Shown: positions 15,260-23,367 of the stretch, piece by piece | How the letters are laid out: each line of letters begins with the position of its first letter | How positions within the stretch are numbered: the stretch's first letter is position 1 | Source of the DNA: Magnetococcales bacterium | GTDB lineage: Bacteria; Pseudomonadota; Magnetococcia; Magnetococcales; JADFWU01 | Length of the DNA stretch: 64,000 bases | Direction of reading: 5' to 3' | Assembly: GCA_015234045.1 (NCBI GenBank) | Contig: JADFWU010000011.1 | Coordinates: 4,781-68,780 of the forward strand | Program-made: the position numbers and the translations under genes | The notes under the pieces: model-generated | Databases searched by the model: none | Told to the model about the DNA's origin: nothing | What the model saw: the letters and a program-made list of their open reading frames with translations, nothing else

Positions 15260-18196
15260 CTACAAATATTTCAGCATGGCCCTTACACGGGTTGAGGATA
15301 AATCCCGAATGGTCAGGATACCATCCTCTTGTATACGCAACACATGGCTGAAGGAGAACCACTTGTCACTCACGACAATGAAAGCCTGCCAAAACTCAGG
15401 CGGAATACGGGCTGTACCATCGGACCGGAACCAATACATATAGCCCTGGCCTGATTCGGTCTGAAAAAACAGCCGCACATCGGCGATATTATCCGCTGTC
15501 AAAGTAAATGTCGTGCCTGCAGCGGAAAAAGTTCTGTCAATAAAGGCGCTGATATCGACAATAAGGTTATTTTTTTCATCTGTGCGAATAGCAACGATTG
15601 GCGTTGGCCCATCTGAGTCACTCAAGCGATAAGGAACGCGCCAAAGGCGGTTATAGTGTTTGAATTGATTGTTATAGGTCGCCAATATTTCTTCAGGCGT
15701 TTTCTTTGCTTCAGCAAACTGATCCGTACTCTGCGCTTCGGGATCACTGCCCCCGGTTTGCCTATCGGTAAGAAAGGATTCTGTTCGCTGCACATCACCC
15801 CGTAATTCGGTCTGCTCTGCCGTGTCTATCAGGGCAATCCTATCATCCACATGTTCCTGTTCAACCTGTACAGTTTGAGGTGCTGCATTTTCAGCAGAAA
15901 GTTGCAAAGCCGTAGCAGCATCCCCTGATCCTGAAGCGTGCTCCGACGCAAAACCTGGTTCTTGAAGCTGTTCATAGGGCGCGACAAGAGTTGACTCTCC
16001 GGCGGTCAGCGTTGAGGATTCATCGGCAAATATCGCCTCAACTTCCGCTGGCGTCTGTCCCATTGATGCTTCAATAGCTGACTGAAGATCATCCGCCACC
16101 GCTTGGCTGTCAACTATCGACTGAGTGTCATTAACAGCGGCATCAGTTACATCAACTGAGAGATCATCATCTGGAGACAACAGGGCAACCTGAGGCTGCT
16201 CCGAGTCAGGTTCAGTATCCGCCGAAGGCTTTTGTATCGCCTTGTTATTGGACGGTTTCTGAACTACGGCATCAACCTGCTTGGCAGTGATACCTGATTT
16301 GGATACGGCAGGTCTGTTTTTACCCACTGCATCAGGCGTGTTGAGCACAACCAGCGGCTCAGTGCTTTGCCCTCGGTCAATGAAATTGCTGATCGTATCA
16401 CCATAAAACCAGATCAGGCCCACCAGTCCTGCTGCAATCGCACCGAAGGAGAACCATCCCACCATATTTCGTTTTGGACGGTATTCTTCATCGTAGAGAC
16501 TCTCAGGCTCAGCCGCACGCTCATCCTGTTCCATCTCCTGTTCAGGCACATTCCACATTTCCGCCGACGGATATAACTCTTCGACATGCCTGTCATCCAG
16601 TGACAGATGCTTGTCCAACAGCGGATAGGTCAGTTCCGATGAAACAAGGATATAGATGCGATCATCCGGGTATGACGACCAGTCCAGCTGCGCCAAACCT
16701 TCAGGTCGGGTATCCATGATGGCTGCAACCGGATCAAGCAGCTCACACACATAGTTGTAGTGCACTTTCCGATTGATGGGATCGTTTGGCAGGATAATCT
16801 CAATGGAGAAAAACTGCAGATCACGCGCAGCAGCATTCTGAACTGTACCAGGATAGTTGCTCAGATCAAAGATCTGCCTTGCCGCCCCTGTTTCTGATCT
16901 GCTGGACGCCCCCTCATCAGGCTTCTGACGGAATTGAGAGTCCTGTTCATCTTCAACGGGTTGTAGGATGTTTTCAATGCCTGCCACTGATCGCTGAACA
17001 TCGAACGTATTAATCGAGCCTACATTGCCAAACAACGCAATAAGATCGTCAAACCCACCCTGTAGTGCGGATACCACTTTTAAATTCAATGGAATCGACT
17101 TATCTACTACAGAATCAATCAGTTGTTCCATTACCAGAGAGAGGCTGAGCGCATTGACAAGGTTAAAATGTTCGGAAGAGCCCCGTACAGCGCGCACCTG
17201 TTGGAGAATAAGATTGAACTCAATCAAATTCAGCGGCGCTTCAACCTCTACCTGATCCAGATGGGTGCGTCCACGCTCCAAATGTTTCAGTGCTTCCAAT
17301 GTCACCTGATAAAGTTGTTTTCCGTCATTCTCATCCTCATTTTGGTCAGAGACGTCCATGGCAGGAACATCATCTGGTGGCGTTTGCACCTCAGATAAAG
17401 TCTCCTGCATCTCTTCCGTAACCGGGATGGCAACGATCCACGCATCCGGCAGTTGTGACAACGATACCAACAACTCTTTCTGAAGCAGTGAAGTAAACAG
17501 CAGATGAATCGGCGCATCCGAATCAGTGTCAAGCGTCAACCCTTCCTCAATGGGAGGAGTGGTATCAACGATGGTACCCACCGACATCAGGATATCGATC
17601 AAATCCCTCAGCGACTCGAACTGTTCCTCTCCTAAAATGGAGGGATGGATTGCAATGGCGTAGATCGCCCGATTCTGCTGCACAGCCCGTGCGACTATTT
17701 CTGGATAATGGCTCAGATCAAAAGGGATAGATCCAGTACTGGCTGCACTATAAGCGGGTGGAGCATCATCCACTTCTGGAGACTCGACAGCGGAAAGAGC
17801 AGTCATAGCATCCTGCACATCAATGCTATCACTCACTGAAACATCCTCAAACAACTGCTGCAATGCTTCAAAGCCGATCAGCAGGCGATCAATCAATGAT
17901 TGTGAAAAAATCAGTTGATCGTTTTCGACCTGCTCAAGCAACCGCTCCATCATGCGGGTCACACGAACGATATTGGTAAAATTAAAGAGCTCCGCAGAAC
18001 CACGAATACTACGAACGCCGTGCAGCAATGGATGAATCGAACTGATATCAACCTCATCCTCTTGGGGCACAACGAATTGCAGGCGTTGCAGGCAGTTGTC
18101 CAAAGAAGCGGTTGCCTCTTTGATAAAGAAGTCCAACTGCGTTGAGGTGGATTTTGAGACAAAACTATTTCTTTTTACGTCATCTGTTATAGACAT
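15260..18196 (-). CDS. membrane protein with two His-less Hpt domains and CheA-like modules
   Basis: 978 aa from ATG 18196, chosen for AAGGTGG eight bases upstream. Residues 20-130 fold-match an Hpt domain, but the phospho-acceptor position reads VRSIRGSA (Arg62) instead of x-H-S-I-K-G. A second Hpt-like copy near residue 340 reads VRAVRGSS, again with Arg. Each is followed by a segment like the one after Hpt in CheA (SNYPGTVQNA, YPEIVARA, then a beta-alpha unit ending in VGTIVDTTP or AAIMDTRP). A lone transmembrane helix lies near 590 (FGAIAAGLVGLIWF). Beyond it comes an acidic, low-complexity stretch and a C-terminal beta-rich domain (about 850-978), probably periplasmic. Without His the Hpt folds cannot carry phosphate, so they may serve as receiver-docking scaffolds. 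It precedes the ZorA-like gene by 63 bases. Confidence 0.7.
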   Translation of the reverse strand: MSITDDVKRNSFVSKSTSTQLDFFIKEATASLDNCLQRLQFVVPQEDEVDISSIHPLLHGVRSIRGSAELFNFTNIVRVTRMMERLLEQVENDQLIFSQSLIDRLLIGFEALQQLFEDVSVSDSIDVQDAMTALSAVESPEVDDAPPAYSAASTGSIPFDLSHYPEIVARAVQQNRAIYAIAIHPSILGEEQFESLRDLIDILMSVGTIVDTTPPIEEGLTLDTDSDAPIHLLFTSLLQKELLVSLSQLPDAWIVAIPVTEEMQETLSEVQTPPDDVPAMDVSDQNEDENDGKQLYQVTLEALKHLERGRTHLDQVEVEAPLNLIEFNLILQQVRAVRGSSEHFNLVNALSLSLVMEQLIDSVVDKSIPLNLKVVSALQGGFDDLIALFGNVGSINTFDVQRSVAGIENILQPVEDEQDSQFRQKPDEGASSRSETGAARQIFDLSNYPGTVQNAAARDLQFFSIEIILPNDPINRKVHYNYVCELLDPVAAIMDTRPEGLAQLDWSSYPDDRIYILVSSELTYPLLDKHLSLDDRHVEELYPSAEMWNVPEQEMEQDERAAEPESLYDEEYRPKRNMVGWFSFGAIAAGLVGLIWFYGDTISNFIDRGQSTEPLVVLNTPDAVGKNRPAVSKSGITAKQVDAVVQKPSNNKAIQKPSADTEPDSEQPQVALLSPDDDLSVDVTDAAVNDTQSIVDSQAVADDLQSAIEASMGQTPAEVEAIFADESSTLTAGESTLVAPYEQLQEPGFASEHASGSGDAATALQLSAENAAPQTVQVEQEHVDDRIALIDTAEQTELRGDVQRTESFLTDRQTGGSDPEAQSTDQFAEAKKTPEEILATYNNQFKHYNRLWRVPYRLSDSDGPTPIVAIRTDEKNNLIVDISAFIDRTFSAAGTTFTLTADNIADVRLFFQTESGQGYMYWFRSDGTARIPPEFWQAFIVVSDKWFSFSHVLRIQEDGILTIRDLSSTRVRAMLKYL

Positions 18197-18267
18197 AATC
18201 AAATCCACCTTGAAAAACGTCAACGACTCCCCGATGATGACGACCTGAAATCATTCTTATATGAACA

Positions 18268-19209
18268 TCAGGAAAAATCGAGAAGCCGGCCTAATTTCAC
18301 TTTTGCAAAAAGTTGTCTTACTCTACTGTTACTGTTAATGACTTTGATGCGGCTCTTGTCGGTTCCATTGTGTCGAACCAACATCAGAATCGTCCCCAGT
18401 TCAGGCCGCTCAAGATGCTGAAGATTGGCAAAATCAAGTAAATAGTGCGTGTTTTCAGGACGATGCCGGTAAGCTGCAATGAACGCTTCACGACAGCTGG
18501 CATCAAACACCCCATTTACCCGAATGACAACCTGATCCTGCCCATCATCGCGCTTCTCTTCTTCAACTTGAACTGTAATATTGGTATCAGTCAGCGTTTC
18601 GTAGTGCATATCCAGCTTAACAGCCGTCTGATCAATATGACTGTCTTGCACGGCTGTCTGTATTGCATTGTTGAAATTTACCAGTTTAATATCGCTTTTT
18701 TTTCCTTTGTTATGATCCGCCATCATCAACAACATACCGATACCTGAGGGGGTAATATCGGTTGCATTATGGAAGTCCAATAGATATTTAGTACCGGGTT
18801 TGTTGTTTCGATAGGCATCAACAAAATCGATCAGACAGTTCGCGTTGACATGCCCTTTAAAATTGATTTTTATTCCATCTTCAAGGGGATGTATGTACTC
18901 AATACCGTTATTGATATGATAGGCGATACCTTTAAGCACGCTCTCTTTTTCCATGGAAATCACCGCAATACCATGGTTTTCCACACGTACTACCTTGGCC
19001 TTTTCCTGAATAAGAATATCGTCATGTTCCAACCGCAACAGCCCCTCCGCACCCTCATCCACCAAGCACGGTTTCTCCAAAATGATGAAAATGGAGTTGA
19101 TACTGATCTCCTGGGCAATGCCGACACACCAGTTGAATTTGACTGGCACACCACAATAATGGCGCTCCATTAATCGTGGTGCTATTGAAGATGTGGAGGT
19201 GGTGGTCAT
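18268..19209 (-). CDS. PilZ-like plus double STAS domain protein
   Basis: 313 aa, soluble. Residues 10-95 resemble a PilZ fold (VPVKFNWCVGIAQEISINSIF...), although the RxxxR c-di-GMP motif is not convincing. Two STAS domains follow, at about 105-190 (VDAYRNNKPGTKYLLDFHNATDITPSGIG type) and 215-310 (FIAAYRHRPENTHYLLDF). The first has Ser at the usual phosphorylatable position (TPSGIG); the second has RPELG there. STAS domains of this type act as anti-anti-sigma-like switches or scaffold modules. The gene sits 20 bases downstream of the receiver gene and upstream of the Hpt-like protein, so a signalling relay controlling the ZorAB-like complex is plausible but inferred. Confidence 0.75.
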   Translation of the reverse strand: MTTTSTSSIAPRLMERHYCGVPVKFNWCVGIAQEISINSIFIILEKPCLVDEGAEGLLRLEHDDILIQEKAKVVRVENHGIAVISMEKESVLKGIAYHINNGIEYIHPLEDGIKINFKGHVNANCLIDFVDAYRNNKPGTKYLLDFHNATDITPSGIGMLLMMADHNKGKKSDIKLVNFNNAIQTAVQDSHIDQTAVKLDMHYETLTDTNITVQVEEEKRDDGQDQVVIRVNGVFDASCREAFIAAYRHRPENTHYLLDFANLQHLERPELGTILMLVRHNGTDKSRIKVINSNSRVRQLFAKVKLGRLLDFS

Positions 19210-19229
19210 AATGATGGTTCCTTTATCTG

Positions 19230-19637
19230 TTACCCTTCATCCTCTTCAACCAATCCATGTTCCAACAACTTATCCAGAAGCATCTGCCTGGTAATCGGCT
19301 TGGTCAGATAGTCAGCAGCACCGCCTTTGAAAAAGGACTGCATTGCCTGAATGGATGAATCCATTCCAGTCACCATGATGATCATGCACGGCTTTTGATC
19401 TGGTGCCAGCTCACTCTCAATGGCACGCATCCGCTGAACTGCCTTCTGGCCATCCATAACCGGCATGACGATATCCATTAGGACCAGATCGTAGGGTTCA
19501 CCATCTTCCAGGTCGGCTTCAAACAGCTCCAACGCTGCTTTGCCATCATTAACCATGTCACAGTCTGCATACGGTCGCAGAATATCGCGCAACAGTTTAC
19601 GGTTGTTGAAATTATCGTCAGCAATCAAGACCTTCAT
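19230..19637 (-). CDS. CheY-like single-domain response regulator
   Basis: 135 aa, one receiver domain with all key residues: Asp7/Asp8 (LIADDN), phospho-acceptor Asp55 (LVLMDIVMPVMDG), the Thr of VTGMD and the Lys of LTKPITR. There is no output domain. GGAGGT lies immediately upstream of the ATG. No histidine kinase is adjacent; the closest in the window is the hybrid kinase at 48229-51081. Its neighbours with STAS and His-less Hpt domains suggest a partner-switching role inside this operon. Confidence 0.9.
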   Translation of the reverse strand: MKVLIADDNFNNRKLLRDILRPYADCDMVNDGKAALELFEADLEDGEPYDLVLMDIVMPVMDGQKAVQRMRAIESELAPDQKPCMIIMVTGMDSSIQAMQSFFKGGAADYLTKPITRQMLLDKLLEHGLVEEDEG

Positions 19638-19684
19638 ATACTACCTCCGCACTGCCCCCCAGGCAGAGAAAGTTACCGAATAAA

Positions 19685-19726
19685 CTGGAAGATCTGTTTT
19701 GGGTACTCTAAACAGATTCTCAGTTA
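19685..19726. other. hairpin-forming intercistronic sequence
   Basis: ATCTGTTT and AAACAGAT form a perfect 8-bp stem around a 10-nt loop, extended imperfectly on both sides, in the gap between the 194-aa gene and the receiver gene. There is no T run, so it is not an obvious terminator. It may affect mRNA processing or stability. Confidence 0.35.
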
Positions 19727-20308
19727 AGTATTGCTACCCTGCCCCTTCTTTGCACTCTTCTGCTTCTCTTCAAGGCTTTCAATCGAGTGAGATAATCCAT
19801 AAGCTATAAAGAACGGAATTTTATAAGCACGATGTCCGACCCTGATCAACAGGGATCCACGGCAGCTCTCCTGTTTCCAAATGACTTTGTACAGAATGAA
19901 TTTTCCAGGTTCTGCTGAAAAAGTGATTTTGACCCGCCGCGCAATCTGGCTGCCAAATTCTACGCCCCGGTTTTTTCCCAACTCTTTCTGAATAAAGCCT
20001 TCAAGAATCGGCCACCAATTCGCCTTGGAAAGCTTGGAGGTCTGTTCCGTCTGCCCCAACCGCAACTGCACCGTTGCCGTTCTGGCAAACTCATGCTCGC
20101 TGATCAGGGTATTACTACCAAAACGGTTGTCCAGCGGCACCTCTTCTGTGGACAAGACGATCGGTGGCTCAGGATGAATGGTCTCCCGAATAAACTCAAT
20201 AGAGGGCGCCTTGCTTGACTTATCATGGATAAATCGCTTGTGGAAAAGCTTCTTTCCAACAAATATCCCGGTAAGTGCCGCAACGCCAAATGTCACAAAT
20301 GGAAGCAT
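19724..20308 (-). CDS. hypothetical membrane-anchored protein, 194 aa
   Basis: An N-terminal hydrophobic helix (residues 1-18, LPFVTFGVAALTGIFVG) with basic residues after it anchors a cytoplasmic-type domain of about 150 residues. That domain has alternating beta-strand-like sequence (FILYKVIWKQESCRGSLLIRVG). I do not recognise the family. It lies between the 287-aa gene and the receiver gene in the run downstream of mamT. With its neighbour it forms the bridge between the classical mam genes and the Zor-like module, so it may be specific to this magnetosome cluster. Confidence 0.7.
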   Translation of the reverse strand: MLPFVTFGVAALTGIFVGKKLFHKRFIHDKSSKAPSIEFIRETIHPEPPIVLSTEEVPLDNRFGSNTLISEHEFARTATVQLRLGQTEQTSKLSKANWWPILEGFIQKELGKNRGVEFGSQIARRVKITFSAEPGKFILYKVIWKQESCRGSLLIRVGHRAYKIPFFIAYGLSHSIESLEEKQKSAKKGQGSNT

Positions 20309-20405
20309 CTGTTGCCCCTATTCCCGTCTATTCCAAGTGATACCGATATCCCTACGTTGAATGTGATCCTTATACCCCTATTTTGGCTATTGATACTGCT
20401 GTCGA

Positions 20406-21269
20406 TCAACCTGTTCCATCTTTTTGGATTCTCTCGTTATATACCGACACCATCTGTTCCAAAATTTGAGGTAGATCAGCACTTAAGCGGAAGATCATGT
20501 CGTGAGCCTGGATCATATTGTCCAGGTTGCCCTTGAAAATTTCACCAATCTTCTGGAACGGCACGGCAATGATCTTCAACTCCTGATGGGTCTTATCAAA
20601 GGACTTCTCAAAGTCCTTTATTTCAGTACCGATATTGACCAAGGTTTCATAGATCATCTGGTCGCTGGGTGGCTCTTCTGTATCAAGCAGTGCGCTCAAC
20701 CGACTGATAGAGGTGGTTTTCAACTTCTCAGCCGCCAACCCTTCCTCTTCGATTGTCTTGATCAGCGGTTCCAGGTAGATCACCAGGCGCGGATCAATCC
20801 GTTTTTTTAACTCTTCAATCAGAGTACTTTGATCAGAGGACATTTTGACCAGAACATCAGCCGGAATGGCATCACCACTTCCGGTAACAGCAGCTATGCC
20901 ATCGTCTTCACCCGTTATCGGCTCAGCATTACCGGTCAGACGCGTGTGCATGATCGCGGTCAGTTTTTCAATATTCTTCAGACGCGCATCCAGTGCCTGA
21001 ACGGTAGCATCCCCGCTGCTGCCAGCCAGTGCCCCACCCGCACCTATGGCCGGAGATTTGCCTGTCTGATCAACCATGGTACCAGATGAGGCGGAGATTT
21101 GTTGAGCAATCCGCTCCATACGATCAAGTTTTGCGTCCAATTCCTGAAAACGCTGAGTCGAGGCCACATGCAATTCGACAATCTTGCCAATCAATCCCTC
21201 CATCACATTAATTCTGTTTTGGAAAGATGCTTCGCAGAATCCTTCTTGAATTCCTTTTTTCAGAGCCAT
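20406..21269 (-). CDS. hypothetical coiled-coil protein, 287 aa
   Basis: Soluble and helical. An N-terminal coiled coil (about 15-60: VELHVASTQRFQELDAKLDRM) is followed by a flexible Gly/Ala/Ser-rich linker. The C-terminal 150 residues look helical, with another coiled coil around KDFEKSFDKTHQELK and a region ending RLSADLPQILEQMV. No transmembrane segment and no known domain. It starts 18 bases after the mamT stop with a GGGAGAG ribosome binding site, so it is very likely co-transcribed with mamT. The family is not recognised; its helical nature would suit a scaffold or partner of the ZorA-like tail, which is inference. Confidence 0.7.
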   Translation of the reverse strand: MALKKGIQEGFCEASFQNRINVMEGLIGKIVELHVASTQRFQELDAKLDRMERIAQQISASSGTMVDQTGKSPAIGAGGALAGSSGDATVQALDARLKNIEKLTAIMHTRLTGNAEPITGEDDGIAAVTGSGDAIPADVLVKMSSDQSTLIEELKKRIDPRLVIYLEPLIKTIEEEGLAAEKLKTTSISRLSALLDTEEPPSDQMIYETLVNIGTEIKDFEKSFDKTHQELKIIAVPFQKIGEIFKGNLDNMIQAHDMIFRLSADLPQILEQMVSVYNERIQKDGTG

Positions 21270-21287
21270 TGTGTCTCTCCCAAAAAC

Positions 21288-21794
21288 CTATTTGGTTTGA
21301 ACCTGCACCAAAACATCATGACATTTGATACAGCGCCCTGATGCCGGATGAGGCCGTGCTGAATCCGGCAGAATAGGCGGGCCAAATTTGGTAATCTCTT
21401 TTGACGCCCTCTCCCAGACTTTGGCAACCGGTGTTGCTGGTTGACTACCGGCTGGAGCACCGCCTCGAATCAGATGACATTTGGTGCACGGCCCCCAATA
21501 GGGATGCGGCATTTTGGCACCCGGATTGATGCGCGGAATGCGTTTGATCAACACCTTCGTCAACCGTCGTGGCTTAATGGCATCCTGAATCGGTGCCTGC
21601 AACGACGGTTGGGTCGGCTTGGGCAGTATCCCCAGAATTTCACCCCGCATTTGACGGCTCGGTCCACCCAATCCCAAACTATCTATGGACTTCTTTAAAG
21701 TCCCTTCGCTCATCAGTAACAGTCCGATTACGATAATCAGGGCAATCAGGCCCAACAAGGGCCAAATAGGGGGTCTGCCTTGGGGGTCATCCAT
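21288..21794 (-). CDS. mamT: MamT, double magnetochrome protein
   Basis: 168 aa with an N-terminal membrane anchor (about 10-28, WPLLGLIALIIVIGLLL). Two magnetochrome heme motifs follow: PYWGPCTKCH near residue 106 and ASGRCIKCH near 157, each preceded by the typical HP element. Length and layout fit MamT, which binds c-type heme in the magnetosome lumen or periplasm and contributes to magnetite maturation, presumably by electron transfer. It is seven bases downstream of mamS, as in other mam operons. Confidence 0.9.
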   Translation of the reverse strand: MDDPQGRPPIWPLLGLIALIIVIGLLLMSEGTLKKSIDSLGLGGPSRQMRGEILGILPKPTQPSLQAPIQDAIKPRRLTKVLIKRIPRINPGAKMPHPYWGPCTKCHLIRGGAPAGSQPATPVAKVWERASKEITKFGPPILPDSARPHPASGRCIKCHDVLVQVQTK

Positions 21795-21800
21795 GGATGA

Positions 21801-22478
21801 TCACCGAAACTTATTCGACCAGAAGGCGAACCCTTCATCATTACGCAGTAGGCACGGCTTGCCATTAATAACAATCTTTTTCGCATAGATCAGAGAAGAT
21901 GGGGTCTTTTTATCCAACTGAAAACCGGCCCCTCTGACCTGTATATCATGCGCCAAAGTACAGCCGGTGTACTCCAGAAACCAGCCAGGCGCGAGAGAGA
22001 TGTGAAAATCCTCCTCAGCCGGTCCTTTGACCCAGACATGAATCTGACCATCCCGCTCAGCAATCTCGGAAATCTGTTGTATGGCACCGCTGAATGAGAC
22101 CTGCGGCAACCGCGTCAAAGGCACGATGCCCTGCTGCGGTTTGGTTTTTCGGTTCGGATTGCGCGGAACCGTCGAGTTAAATGCTGCTATGGGCTGCATG
22201 TGTGGCTGAATCAACGGCATCTGCAACTTGACCGTCTGCATGGCCGATTGAGGATTGACCATGCTGACCGGCGCTTGTGCCTGTGCTGGTGCCATTGCCG
22301 ATGTATCACTGCTCTGCGAAGGCAACAGCGACAACCCGCCAAAAATAGCCGGAGAACGCTGCTTCGGAGCCTCCCAGAAATCATCTGGAAACAGAGCAAC
22401 AACAAATGAACCGATCAACAGGAATAATCCGAAGATGATGATCCACTCTGCGCCATTTATGGAACCACGCCTTTTCAA
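21801..22478 (-). CDS. mamS: MamS, magnetosome membrane protein
   Basis: 225 aa. There is a short cytoplasmic N-terminus, one hydrophobic helix (about 11-30, WIIIFGLFLLIGSFVVALF), a low-complexity linker, and a beta-rich C-terminal domain (about 125-220) with LAPGWFLEYTGC, QVRGAGFQL and VINGKPCLLRN. The same domain forms the C-terminus of MamX. There is no heme motif. MamS proteins affect crystal size and shape, but their biochemical role is unknown. Its position between mamB and mamT is the conserved mamB-mamS-mamT order. Confidence 0.85.
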   Translation of the reverse strand: MKRRGSINGAEWIIIFGLFLLIGSFVVALFPDDFWEAPKQRSPAIFGGLSLLPSQSSDTSAMAPAQAQAPVSMVNPQSAMQTVKLQMPLIQPHMQPIAAFNSTVPRNPNRKTKPQQGIVPLTRLPQVSFSGAIQQISEIAERDGQIHVWVKGPAEEDFHISLAPGWFLEYTGCTLAHDIQVRGAGFQLDKKTPSSLIYAKKIVINGKPCLLRNDEGFAFWSNKFR

Positions 22479-22488
22479 CGTTGTACCC

Positions 22489-23367
22489 TCACTCCATCAC
22501 CGGTGAGAGTACAATCTGAATCTCACCGATATTGTCGAGTTTCTGATTCAGTGTTTGCTTCAGTGCTTCAACAATCAAGTCGCCTTCAAACACTTTCAAA
22601 TCATCATCCACCTGAACATCAATCTCCACATAAAGATCTTGACCGAGACTACGTGCACGGAAGTAGTTAACCCCCATCACCTTGGGAAACTTGCGCACGA
22701 TCTTGTAGATTACTTCCGATTCCAGAACCTCGGGTGTTGAATCCATCAGATTGCTCACCGATTCGGTCAACAACTCCGTACTGATACGCATCACCAAAAC
22801 CGACACGGCAATGGCCGCCAACGGATCGGCTATCGGAAAGCCGAGAAAAGTAGCAAACACAATGCCCACCATCACACCAATGGAGGACAAAGCATCGGAG
22901 CGATTATCCCAGGCATTGGCCAAAATCGCCGGACTGTTATTTTCCGTTCCGACACAAAACTGATAGCGGTACATCAACTCGTTGGAAAAAACCGATACCA
23001 ACGCACCAAAGAAAGCGATGTGTTCAGGTGAGTCATACTGGCCGAGAATGATATCACGCACCGAGTTGACCATGATGACACAGGCACCGGCTAACAGAAT
23101 CAACCCGACGATTCCCGACGATATGTGCTGAATCTTGCCATAACCATAGGTGTGCTTTTCGTCTGCGGGCCTGTTGGAGATCCTCAGACTGATCATGGTC
23201 ACGCCACTGGCGATGACATCCGCCATACTGTGAAAGGCATCGGCCACCAAGGCGGCGCATCCGGTCATAACGCCTAATGCGCCTTTGAAAATAACCAGAA
23301 AGATGTTGGTGCCAATCGAATACCAGGTCACTACTTCGCGGCAGTCCGAACAATAATCGTATTTCAT
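22489..23367 (-). CDS. mamB: MamB, cation diffusion facilitator
   Basis: 292 aa, CDF family. It begins MKYDYCSDC with the Cys motif typical of MamB. Six transmembrane helices follow with metal-site motifs DAFHSMADV in helix 2 and NAWDNRSDALSS in helix 5. The C-terminal cytoplasmic domain (about 205-290) carries the acidic dimerisation/metal-sensing part (VYVEIDVQVDDDL). MamB is essential for magnetosome vesicle formation and is thought to bring ferrous iron into the vesicle with MamM. It overlaps mamQ by four bases. Confidence 0.95.
   Translation of the reverse strand: MKYDYCSDCREVVTWYSIGTNIFLVIFKGALGVMTGCAALVADAFHSMADVIASGVTMISLRISNRPADEKHTYGYGKIQHISSGIVGLILLAGACVIMVNSVRDIILGQYDSPEHIAFFGALVSVFSNELMYRYQFCVGTENNSPAILANAWDNRSDALSSIGVMVGIVFATFLGFPIADPLAAIAVSVLVMRISTELLTESVSNLMDSTPEVLESEVIYKIVRKFPKVMGVNYFRARSLGQDLYVEIDVQVDDDLKVFEGDLIVEALKQTLNQKLDNIGEIQIVLSPVME

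Noticed and set aside
15260-18196. CheA histidine kinase
   Set aside because: Hpt-like and CheA-like segments are present, but there is no HATPase domain, both phospho-acceptor His are Arg, and a membrane helix and external domain follow.
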